Source: Caenorhabditis remanei
Lineage: Eukaryota > Nematoda > Chromadorea > Rhabditida > Rhabditidae
NCBI RefSeq assembly: GCF_010183535.1
Contig: NC_071328.1
Location: 14,322,001-14,386,000 of the forward strand
Direction: 5' to 3'
DNA length: 64,000 nt
Part shown: one piece after another, positions 32,038 to 41,301 of the stretch
How the letters are laid out: each line of letters begins with the position of its first letter
How positions within the stretch are numbered: the first letter of the stretch is position 1
Position numbers and translations under genes: made by a program
The notes under the pieces: model-generated
Databases searched by the model: none
Told to the model about the DNA's origin: nothing
Seen by the model: only the letters and a program-made list of their open reading frames with translations

Positions 32038-33025
32038 ATGCCTCCCCTCCCCCTCCTCCGTCTTCCTCAATTGATTTTACGTGAGGTGTTCAAATCGTTT
32101 AATATCGGTGAGAAGTGAGTTAACCTTATCAACTTACCCAGACTAGGTATCCTATATTTCCAGAATCAAGCTATCCTTCTGCTCCAAGAAACTCTCCACT
32201 CAAATCAATAATGCTCAATTCTATTCTCAAAAGGTGATTGTCGATCTGGACATCCTAAACCAAAATATCAGAGTTCACTCTGAAAATAACAAAGATTCAT
32301 TTGAAATCTACACTTATCCAGGTTCCTGGAATAGTCACAATTCAAATACTCATCAATATCCTATCGCGGGTTGTAGTGCACCAGTTATTACTATCCCAAC
32401 AGGAATCAAGATATTCTGGAAGAATTATCCGGAAGGATTTCTATCTGTTATTCAGTACTTATTGAAGATATTTTATTGCAAGATTTCAACAACTATTGAT
32501 CACCATAATAGTGATATATATCAACCAGTAATTTCTGAGTTGTTTCATTTACAACTGGAATTCAAGAAAATCACTATTTCCCTTGATGGTTCAGAACAAC
32601 GAAACTTGTTATGGAATAAAATAGCTAGTAACTTGAGACTGGTTGAGGAACTTAGAATCATATCCGTTGAAAATCCTCATGTCAGACCAGTTGTCACTTA
32701 TTGGCCAGAGAAGATTAGTGTTACAAGTTTTTATTGGTTTCAATCTCTATTGGCGTGCACTTGCACTAGAATTACACTCGACTGGTTACATTTGGATAAC
32801 AAGGATTTGGATGAGATTCTTAGGAAGTGGAAAGCTGGAGGATTCCCAAATGTCGAGCATCTGAAGATCGATGGTCAAGGTATTAAAATTATTGGAACGA
32901 CGATTTTGGAAATGCATTTGTGGGAGTTAGCCGGGATGGTTATCCAAACTGATGATGGATCAAAAAACGGAACTATTAGAATTGACACTGGAAGTATTGA
33001 AATGTCTGTTACTTCATTTCATTAA
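32038..33025 (+). CDS. F-box locus 21, FBXB/FBA_2-type protein, 312 aa
   Basis: Exon 1 is 32038-32114 (MPPLPLLRLPQLILREVFKS), exon 2 is 32164-33025, intron 49 nt. After the F-box: FYSQKVIVDLDILNQNIRVH. Central FWKNYPEGFLSVIQYLLKIF, then FHLQLEFKKITISLDGSEQR. The FTSWPQ motif is changed to VTYWPEKISVTSFYWFQSLL. C-terminus KDLDEILRKWKAGGFPNVEH and VIQTDDGSKNGTIRIDTG, ending MSVTSFH. Its 3' tail (TTGAATCAAGAATTCTGTAA) plus the adjacent collagen fragment also occur after locus 22 and at 60300, marking a duplicated block. Complete. Confidence 0.92.
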
Positions 33026-33179
33026 ACAAAACTTTACAATATTGAATCAAGAATTCTGTAATAAACATTTTTATTCAATTTTGTTAACTTTCTTTGAGAA
33101 TCAATAGCGAACAGCTTCTTTTTCATGTCCAATAGTACCAGAACAGGAATTAATATTCTCGAAGAGTAATTATATTTTC

Positions 33180-33385
33180 CATACAAGGGATGGTCCAGCG
33201 TTTTCTGTTGGTCTAGTTAGTCCTGGTAGGAAATCGAAGCAGGCTTTTCCTGGATTTCCAACAGCTTCATCAGTTCTTGGGCTTCCATCAGCTCCTGGCG
33301 GTCCTGAGGGTGGAGCCGCTCCGACTCGGCAAGAGCAGCAGAATTCTTTTCCACAACAACCGCCGATATCGTATCCAGCTCTCTG
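33180..33385 (-). pseudogene. Cuticle collagen fragment, copy 1
   Basis: On the minus strand the frame reads AGYDIGGCCGKEFCCSCRVG, then AAPPSGPPGADGSPRTDEAV and GNPGKACFDFLPGLTRPTEN. The clustered cysteines followed by Gly-X-Y triplets, GNPGKA and the CFDFLPGP motif are typical of nematode cuticle collagens. Several Gly positions are mutated and there is no start, signal or C-terminus, so it is an exon fragment. Copies 2 and 3 lie at 45485 and 60455. Known function of the parent family: secreted cuticle structural proteins. Confidence 0.7.
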
Positions 33386-33720
33386 GTTTAAGCACCGCCG
33401 AAAAGGAGCGAGGGGTGCCGATATCAGTACGTGACTTAAGCTATTATAGCTAGCTGTTATCAAGAACGGGTATATTCCCACTGAGTGGAATGGGACGTAC
33501 CTGGATAAATCCTTCAATTGCTCGATTCGGTCGATGCACCAATGTCGGGCATCTGACTAGGGAACGGTCAGGACTGACTTTGGAGTTATTTTTGTTATTT
33601 CTCTTTGAAAATCAGTAGCAAGCGCTTCGAGGTGCCTATTTCAAAATTCTTTCTTTGTCTAGAAGAAAAACAGCTAGCAATACACATGAGAACATATGAA
33701 GTGGCTCACAAGGTCACAAG
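33386..33720. repeat. Flank of collagen fragment and interspersed repeat
   Basis: 33400-33560 (TAAGCTATTATAGCTAGCTG ... CCCACTGAGTGG ... GGTCGATGCACCAATGTCGG) is shared with 45780-45900 and 60715-61035. 33556-33590 (CTAGGGAACGGTCAGGACTG ACTTTGGAGTTAT) resembles one end of the MITE at 60762. 33600-33720 matches 23410-23540. Confidence 0.5.
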
Positions 33721-33848
33721 CAGTGTGAGTCTCCCGGGAAACATTTCCCGGGAAATGCTGTTTCGGGAAATTTCCCGGGAAATTTTTACCGAAAATTTCC
33801 CGGTAAAGTTTCGGGAAGTTCCCGAATCGTCCCGGGAGCCTCACACTG
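33721..33848. mobile_element. 128-bp MITE-like element, CAGTGTGAG termini
   Basis: Starts CAGTGTGAGTCTCCCGGGAA and ends with the inverse CCCGGGAGCCTCACACTG. The interior is made of overlapping palindromes TTTCCCGGGAAA and TTTCCCGGTAAA. CAGTG ends are common in hAT-type elements; the flanks (GTCACAAG and GCTCCAAC) show no clean duplication. Confidence 0.65.
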
Positions 33849-34017
33849 GCTCCAACCAGTGATTTTTCAGCCGATTTCAGCCAAATTTGGCTCATTTTCT
33901 TCCAAATTTCGATATTTTCATCATTTTTAGACAATTCCATGTGATTTTGAGCGATCTGGACCGATTTCCGCCAATTCCGACCAATTTTTTAGCTATTTTC
34001 AGTCTCTTTTCCACTCC

Positions 34018-34629
34018 TTACATTCCCAAAGCATCCGGTGGTGGTTCCTGTTTATCGATTCTCATCGAAATTCCATCAATTTGCAAAACATGATCTATTT
34101 TATAGCTTGATCGATATAATAAATGAGATTCACTCATTTTGAACACCGCTTTCGTAAAATTCCATATCCATTTCTCTGCTCCTAATTCCATTGCTCCACC
34201 GTTTGGAAGGTACTCAATTCTCGGCTTAAATGTCACTTTTTTGAGATTCTCTAGGAATGAGTGCTTCTTTTCTCCCACTTCAAGCATACTGTATGGAGAA
34301 TTCGATCGAACGAGAACTCGGGCGTCTCCGATACGAAAAATTGCGTATTGATAAGTGGAATCCTCTGGTTTTCCCTTGATTCCATCCTGATTTTTATCGG
34401 TTTTTTGCATTTCTGACAGAATTCCATCCAGGAAATCTTGAGATGAGGAGGATTCTTGAGCATCGTCCATTGATTCAGATAATTCTAGGGTGTCGTGAGA
34501 TTCAGATGACGTTGAAGGTTTCGGATTCGGAGGAAGTGGGCGGGACTTTGGTTTCTTCGGATGATCTTGGAGGAATTGATTGCGGAGTAGTTGTTTCATG
34601 GCTTTGCGTTGGATTGAGGCACGCGAGAT
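34018..34629 (-). CDS. Last exon of an unrelated gene, possible NARG2/ICE2-like C-terminus
   Basis: The exon starts at a TTTTCCAG acceptor (boundary 34629/34630), phase 0 (ISRASIQRKAMKQLLRNQFL), and stops at 34018-34020; 203 residues. A Ser-rich low-complexity stretch (residues 25-60) precedes a folded-looking part: YAIFRIGDARVLVRSNSPYS, PRIEYLPNGGAMELGAEKWI, YRSSYKIDHVLQIDGISMRI. The pattern of a Y..L..GD.R.LVR strand and a P.hEYLP.GG.E loop resembles the C-terminal domain of Little Elongation Complex subunit 2 (NARG2_C), which acts in snRNA transcription; this is a pattern-based guess. Upstream exons are not resolved in the AT-rich DNA beyond 34630. Confidence 0.6.
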   Translation of the reverse strand: MSRASIQRKAMKQLLRNQFLQDHPKKPKSRPLPPNPKPSTSSESHDTLELSESMDDAQESSSSQDFLDGILSEMQKTDKNQDGIKGKPEDSTYQYAIFRIGDARVLVRSNSPYSMLEVGEKKHSFLENLKKVTFKPRIEYLPNGGAMELGAEKWIWNFTKAVFKMSESHLLYRSSYKIDHVLQIDGISMRIDKQEPPPDALGM

Positions 34630-36491
34630 CTGGAAAATTGAAATTTTTAGGGAAAAATGAGTTTTTTCTTTGAGAAAATGGGATTTTAGTCAGAAAAATA
34701 TGGATTTTTGACAGCAAAATCGATTTTTTGAGAGGAAAAGGTGGATTTTGGCTAGAAAGGCTGACGATGTGATTTTTCAGCTTGAAAATTGAGTTTTCGA
34801 ACGGAAACAGCGTAATTTTTCAGCTTAAAATGTGATTTTTCAGATTACTTGCGGAAAACTTAAATTTTGTGAGAAAAAAAGTATTTTGATGCAATTTTCT
34901 TCGTTTCATCGCATTTCAATGAGAAATTATATCAACGTCTTCATCAATATCCTACCTTTTATCGGGTGTTGATTGGTGGAGCGGGCGGAGGCGTAGTAAA
35001 TATTCCCCGAGCTGAAATTACGGCGACTCGGGGAACTGTTCGTTTCCCCGAGCCGGTATGACTCAGGCAGGAAAAAAGCGAGAATTTACGATAAATTCGA
35101 ACAAATAATTAGCGGAATGCGTTATTTTAGCTGGAAAGTGAGTTTTCAGCCCAGAAATGACTTTTTCTGATGGAAACTCTTTACAAAACTCTGAAAATCA
35201 ACCCAAATAGCATGGAAAACTATGAAAAATGACGACAACAGCTCAAAGAGCATCGGAATTACAGGAAAATCACCAAAATATTGGAAATTCGGACTCTAAA
35301 CTAGATTTAATGTTGAAAATCGGCAAAAATTATAGAAATTCCATGAGAAAAGGGGCAAAATGACGATTCAGTGAAAAAATGATCGAAAAATTCCAAAATT
35401 TTGCTAGTGAAACCTGAAAATGTGCTGAAAATCAAACAAAACGTGAGAAAATTACCAAAAAATCGGAAAATTACAGACAAAACCAAAAAAATTAGCTCTA
35501 AATCAAGATTTAATGCTGAAAATCGGCAAAAAATTATAGTAATTATATGATAAAATGGGCAAAATGACGATTCAGTGAAAAAATGATCGAAAAATTCCCA
35601 AATTTCGCTAGTGAAACCTGAAAATGTGCTGAAAATCAATTTTTCTATATTCGTTTGGAAGAAAACAAGATGAATCGGTGAAAAATGTCAATTTTTGAGC
35701 CGAAATCGACAAAAGAAGTTTTTATTGTTGGAAATCTGAGAAAAATCATTCGAAACGGTCAAACGAATTGCCAAACGGATGAAAAATAGCTGAAAACTGC
35801 GAAAATCGCATTTTTCCGGTGTAAATTGTGGTTTCTACGCTAAAAACTCGACGATTAACTGATAAAAACTGATTTTCAGACTGAAAATGAGCAATTTTTG
35901 GAAGAAATGCCAGAAGACAGCCTAAAACTGCAAAAATAGATATATTGGACGTAAAATCCAGAAAAAAACAACCAAAAATCGAAATATGAAAGGGAAAATC
36001 TGATTTTTCAGCTAAAAACCAATTTTGTCGTTAAAACAGGCACGGACTCTACAGCGAGCCATCTCGAAAAAACGGCGACGCAATCGCGCTCAGCGGCACA
36101 GCGGCTTTTTTGGCGCGAAGCACTAAAATTCAAATTTAATTATTTTCCAGACCAAGATTTTTTACTATTAAAATACCGTTTAGCGATGGGAAAGAAAAAT
36201 TTCAGTCATAATTTTAGCAGTATAATCATAAGAAAAACGTTTCGAATTGAAAATCGAAAAAATAATGTGATTTTCGATATGATTTGGAATGAAAAGACGC
36301 AAGTCGCGACTTAAGTCGTTCATTTATAGAGCGAAAAGTGATATTCGCTTGCAAAATTTGTTTAATTTCGCAGTGTTGTGCTCGATGACGAAGTTGGTGT
36401 TATCCAAATGTACATTTTCTCGCAAATTGTAAAAAAAAATGAAGAAGTATCAATTTTATTATGAAAAATGGGGAAAAAAGAAAGAAATGTA

Positions 36492-36620
36492 GATGTCGGA
36501 GCGCCGAGAGATGTTGGTTCACGGGAGAAGTGATCCTTTCTGCCTTGTTCCGGTGAGCGAATTGTTCCTGGAAAATGTTCATCCTCAACTACGACTTTTG
36601 AATAAACGGAAAGACACATA
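36492..36620 (+). other. Short coding-like segment inside the TIR element
   Basis: A plus-strand ATG frame of 42 codons reads MSERREMLVHGRSDPFCLVP, VSELFLENVHPQLRLLNKRK. The minus strand of the same DNA has a TTTTCCAG acceptor-like site followed by EQFAHRNKAERITSPVNQHL SALRH. The segment is distinctly less AT-rich than its surroundings. Either strand may be a captured exon; I cannot decide. Confidence 0.25.
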
Positions 36621-37019
36621 AAGGAAAAATGGACCTGTCGGAAAAAATATGAAGTCCATCAAAATTTGTTCATCTGGTGTCATTGGCAAGTTCGAGTAGT
36701 GCAGAAGAATGCGGAGTTATCTAGAAAAATGAATTTTTCACAAAATAAAAATGAAAAAAACAGTTAATTTAGCGAAAAATCGTTTGTTTGTTATTATTTC
36801 TTACCTTTTAATGTCTCTTTACACATCGCAATGGTCGCCATTTCTCGCTGTTCCAGTGAAACGCATTTTTTTCTGTAAAATTTTAATTTTCTGGTCCGTA
36901 TGTCCACGAATTTTCTTAAATTCATAGTGGAAAGAAGAAAAATAGAGATAGTTGTTCTATAAAATCATTAATTTATCATAAAAAGTGAAAAAAGTTCCAT
37001 TAAAATACATAATTCATTG

Positions 37020-37240
37020 TTATTATAAATTCACGACACTGCGCCGCATGGCTTTTGGCGCCTCTAATTTGTTCAAAATGGTCTCGAAGCGAAAAACATT
37101 ATTTGCATTTATTTTTAGACCTGCAAAGCTCGAAAATAGGGTATTTGATCTTTTTCAACTACGAGACCATTCCGCGAAATTTCTAATAAATGGGATGCGC
37201 CTTTAAAGCCATGCGGCGCAGTGTTGTGAATTTATAATAA
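37020..37240. mobile_element. 221-bp MITE nested inside the 1320-bp element
   Basis: Left end TTATTATAAATTCACGACAC TGCGCCGCATGGCTTTTGGC, right end is its inverse (GCCATGCGGCGCAGTGTTGT GAATTTATAATAA). The inner arms TTTGGCGCC and GCGCCTTTAAA continue the inversion. Termini TTATTATAA are themselves near-palindromic so the duplication cannot be measured. Confidence 0.75.
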
Positions 37241-39590
37241 AACGATGAGAAAATTAAAAATAGCGGCTGAAAAATGCTGAAAACGCAAACGCGCTCCGCT
37301 GAAAACAGGCGTTTTCCCGCTTTTTCTTTTGAATCGAGATGGCTCGCTGTAGAGTCCGTGAACAGGTAAATTTCAGCTGAAACGCCAAAAACTTGATATT
37401 TGAGCTGAAAATATACAAATTATTAAAGAGAAAACGAGGAAAAATGACGATTTGAAGGTGAAATGCTTGGAAAATACCAAAATTCAGCTAGTGAAACCTG
37501 AAAATGTCCTGAAAATCAATTTTTCTATATTTTTTGGAAGAAAACAAGATGAATCGGTGAAAAATGTCAATTTTTGAGCCGAAATCGATAGAATATGTCT
37601 TTATTGCTGGAAATCTGAGATAAATCATTCGAAACGGTCGAACGAATTGCAAAACGGATGAAAAATAGCTGAAAAATGCAAAAATCGCAATTTTCAGCTA
37701 TAAATTGTAGTTTTTACACTAAAAACTCGACGATTAACTGGTAAAAACTGATTTTTAGAGTGAAAATAAGCATTTTTCTCGAAGAAATGCCAGAAAAACT
37801 GCATGAAGCTGCAAAAAATAGATATATTGGACGGAAAATCTAGAAAAAACAGCCAAAAATCGAAATTTGAAAGAGAAAATCTGATTTTCCTGCTAAAATT
37901 CCAATTTTGGTCAAAACAGGTAAATTTCAGCTGAAACGTCACTGATATTCGAAAACTGATGTCGGAAGCCAAAAAAACCCAGTTTTTGGGCTGAAAACAC
38001 GGAAAATAATAAGAAAAACGGAGCAAATGACATCCAATAACCAAAAAATCAGAAATATTGGGTTTACCAAGCTGAAACTGTGCGTTAAGTGGCTAAACGA
38101 CTGAAAAATCAGAAAAAAATAAGGCGAAACGCGAAAAAATGCAGTTTCTCACGAAAAAATAGAAAAATGCCGAAATTTTTTGGAAAAATCGCTTAAATTG
38201 CATAATTCTGAATCATGACGACCGTGAATGCTACTGAATCTGCAAAAATTAAGTTTTGAGGTAGGAAAATGACTAAAAAACGAGTTCGAAGTAAAAAAAA
38301 ACTGATTTTTCAGCAAAAAACCAATTTTTGACGCCAAAGTGTCATTTATTCAGAAAAAGTTTCCTACACAATAAAAAAACTAATAGAACTAGAAGGTTTA
38401 CGTTGTCCAAACGCTGAAAATCAAAAAATTATCCAAAAAACGAGGAAAAATAACGATTTAGCCGAAAAATCGCTCAATAATTGATGAAAACAGATTTTCG
38501 GCCTGAAATGTGAGTTTTACATCGGGAAAACCGCCAGAACCTATAAAAAAACTAAAAATTATAGTATTTCTGCAAAAAAAAATGAGCTAAAAACTGAATT
38601 TCAAAAAAAAATGGCGAAAAAAAATTTTCCGCTAAAAGTTCGATTCTTTGGTCAATACAGATTGTTTTATTTATATAGAAACTATGCAAGACTAAAAAAA
38701 TTAGAAAATTGTGAGAAAAATTGAGATTTTGTCGAAAAATCGGAAAATTTTCAACTCACTCGAAAAAATCGAAAATTCCGCGGAATTCATGAAATTTTGG
38801 GAAGAAATGACGCAGAATTTGATGAAATTTATAAAAAATTGAGTTTTAAGCAAAAAAAATGACCAAAAATGGCCAAAAACACGACGAAACACGTCATGGG
38901 CGGTAAAAATAAGTGCGGTGACGTGGAGGGGTACAGTATGATTTAAAGGTGCATACCGAAATTTTTAAAATGGGTCTCGACACGATTATAATTTTTTAGC
39001 AGTTTTTTGGTGGAAATTGATGATTTTTTGGTGAAAAAGGTTGAATATTTATTAAAATATACAATAAATATTTTTTTCATAAATAATTTTATAATATTTT
39101 TTTTTCAAATTTAAAAAATTAAATTTTAAACTAAAAAAAAGTTTCTCATACGAATTTTATGTGGAATGAATATTTGTATTTTTAAACTCTAATTTTCACT
39201 GAAAAAATCTCAAATTTAATGTAAAATAAAGCAAAAATTCAGTTTTGAAAAGAAAAAAAAATGAATTTCGGGGTACTGTAGTTGAGAAGTTGTGCGAGTT
39301 GCGTACAATGCATTTGAATTGACGAGCAAACTTAATTATTGAGTTTTTTATTGCAAAAAAGTCAGAAACGCTTATTTTCACTGGAATACTGGTGAAAAAT
39401 GGTGTAGAAATCTATAAAATTTTTTAATTTTTATTGAATTTTTCAAAAAAAAACCATTTGAAAAAATGCATTTTTTTTCAAAAGTGCAAAGTAGTTGAGA
39501 ACCTGTGCAGATGTGCTTAACACATTGGATTTGACAAACAGTGTGATCCTGAAAAAATTTTCTGAAAATTGAAAAGAAAAACAGATATTT

Positions 39591-40392
39591 TCAAAAATTA
39601 TTTATTGTATCGATTTTTCTGTCATTGTTCATCTGAAGCATCGTTTTGAAGATTTTCGCGTTGTCTCCGTGTTCTTCGACTTCATCTGGAATCTCTCCCA
39701 ACTTCAGTTCCTATTCCTCATCACCACCTTCCCAGATCTCCAATTTCCACGTCGTTTTCATTCGGCTGAAAATGAGAAAAATTGGATGAAGGACCGAGTA
39801 ATTGGGGCCAAAATTCAAAATATTTGACAATTTTCGAATTTCTCCGCGAAAAAGACACATTTTTGACCAGAATGAATGTCATCAAAAATATTCACATTTT
39901 TGAGTTGAACTTTTCAATTTTCTATCGGAAGACGGAATAGGCTCCGCCCCTTTTCTATAGCTGACCCCATGTAGGCCGAACCTTCGTTCTTATTGAAGGA
40001 GAAGTTAATTTGAAAGGAAAGCGCACCGACTCTAAGCCTTTCCATTTAACAATACGAGTAAAACTGACTGGCAGGATCAGGTATCCATTTTGATCCAAGG
40101 CGAATAGTTCCTGTCCACCCTAAAAACTTTGATGAGATGCTATGACAACTATTTGAATAAACTCACAGGTAAATCCGCCTTCAGGAAATCAACATCGTCT
40201 GGAAGATGAGGAATGGGTCCTTAACTTTTTGTAGGTAAGTTACAAAGAAAGTGAGAGAGAGAGAGAATCACCTCGATTACCATGGCACCATGATCATCTC
40301 CCAGACGGTCCACGCGTTGCAATGTCACGTTCCAAATGATCTCCACATTATGGAATAAATAGCATCTTGACTTTCTTCGTTCATTGAATACG
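39591..40392 (-). pseudogene. Multi-exon gene remnant of unknown family
   Basis: Four exon-like blocks on the minus strand: 40272-40392 (VFNERRKSRCYLFHNVEIIW, VTLQRVDRLGDDHGAMVIE, donor GTGATT); about 40167-40224 (PHLPDDVDFLKADLP, donor GTGAGT); 39982-40119 (GGQELFALDQNGYLILPVSF, WKGLESVRFPFKLTSPS, acceptor TTTTTAG); 39591-39765 (acceptor TTTTCAG; LEIWEGGDEE, stop, ELKLGEIPDEVEEHGDNAKI). The second block is not in phase with the first, and the last has an in-frame TAG at 39711-39713, so I call it degenerate. If the last block is read in the phase of the third, it ends after NENDVEIGDLGRW. I do not recognise the family. Confidence 0.45.
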
Positions 40393-40637
40393 CTGAAATT
40401 ATTTTCAATTCAACATACTCTATCATCAATTTTTCGAATGCATAATTTTGTGACGGAATTATTCGAAAAGTGTGCCACAAGGATGAAATTAAAATAGTTA
40501 GAATAGCACTGAAAACAAAGAGACGCAGAACAAATGCTTCGCTCGTCGTCGGCGTCTCTCATTTTTCAATGCTATTTTTCGTCTTGATGCTATCGTTAGG
40601 GCGCATTTGTTGGCTACCTTTTAGAACGATACTTATT

Positions 40638-40985
40638 AAAGGGGGACACCGGTATTCCGAAAAGCCGAGATTGTTTGATATGAATCTACTCAGAATTTTG
40701 TAGAAAAGAGAAAAGTCTCTTAGAGCCAGGTCCGAAAATTAGTCTAAAACGAGTTGTGAGGTTTCAACGTGTTAAAGAATGACACCCCGCCGTCAAAATT
40801 TGCTTTATATTTCAACGTTTTTTCACGTGCACGGCGAGAGGTACTTTTTTGTCACTTTGTAACCTCATAACTCGTTTTAGACTAATTTTCGGACCTGGCT
40901 CTAAGAGACTTTTTTCTTTTCTAGAAAATTCCGAGTCGATCCGTATCTAAAAATCTCAATTTTTGGAATACCGATGTCCCCCTTT
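40638..40985. mobile_element. 348-bp MITE-like inverted repeat
   Basis: Left AAAGGGGGACACCGGTATTC and right GAATACCGATGTCCCCCTTT are inverted. Inner arms are also matched: AGCCAGGTCCGAAAATTAGT CTAAAACGAGTTGTGAGGTT against its inverse AACCTCATAACTCGTTTTAG ACTAATTTTCGGACCTGGCT. The centre (about 40780-40850) is unpaired. No clear target duplication is seen. Confidence 0.75.
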
Positions 40986-41301
40986 GAGAAAAACCGAGGG
41001 GACGAGTAGGGAAGAATTGTTGGGAGTCGCATCGTGGAATTACATTCGACTGGTCACATTTGGATAACAAGGATTTGGATGAGACACTTATATATATATA
41101 TTTATTGACAAATAGAATAACAGAGAAAAAAAAACATTAAGAAAGGGGGAGACTAGATACATCCCTCACGAGATGGACTAGTAACATATGAAGGAAAATG
41201 TGAGAGAATTGGAATAAGGGGTAAAATAACCGGGAGAAAATTAATGAAGTTAGCAAGTTAAGAGAAGAAAACCGGGGGAAAACAGGCAATTAATTGAAAT
41301 A

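Larger units (their letters stand above)
36041..37360. mobile_element. 1320-bp non-autonomous DNA transposon with 27-bp TIRs
   Basis: Ends are perfect 27-bp inverted repeats: CACGGACTCTACAGCGAGCC+ATCTCGA at 36041-36067 and its inverse at 37334-37360. Direct repeats AACAGG flank it at 36035-36040 and 37361-37366. The uninterrupted target AAAACAGGTAAATTTCAGCT is present at 37913-37932 in the second copy of the surrounding duplicated block. It has no transposase frame. The 6-bp target duplication is not typical of Tc1/mariner, hAT or PIF groups, so I leave the superfamily open. Confidence 0.88.
34630..39590. other. AT-rich stretch, intron-like, with direct duplications and nested transposons
   Basis: Long runs of GAAAAATC/CTGAAAAT-type sequence fill this region. 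A roughly 120-bp block (GACGATTCAGTGAAAAAATG ... GCTAGTGAAACCTGAAAATG) repeats at about 35360-35430 and 35565-35640. A larger block of about 440 bp, 35605-36040, recurs at 37480-37920; the first copy is split at its end by the TIR element 36041-37360. 39600-side DNA includes GGTCTCGACACGA (38970). If the exon at 34018 has upstream exons, this would be its intron; I cannot define them. Confidence 0.55.

Noticed and set aside
33170..33517. Complete small collagen gene on the minus strand
   Set aside because: Collagen similarity covers only the middle; there is no signal peptide, too few Gly-X-Y triplets, mutated glycines, and the same truncated piece recurs in two other places.
36362..36619. 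Minus-strand 85-codon frame as an upstream exon of the gene at 34018
   Set aside because: It lies within the 1320-bp TIR element, so it would have had to arrive with the transposon; only a weak acceptor-like site supports it.
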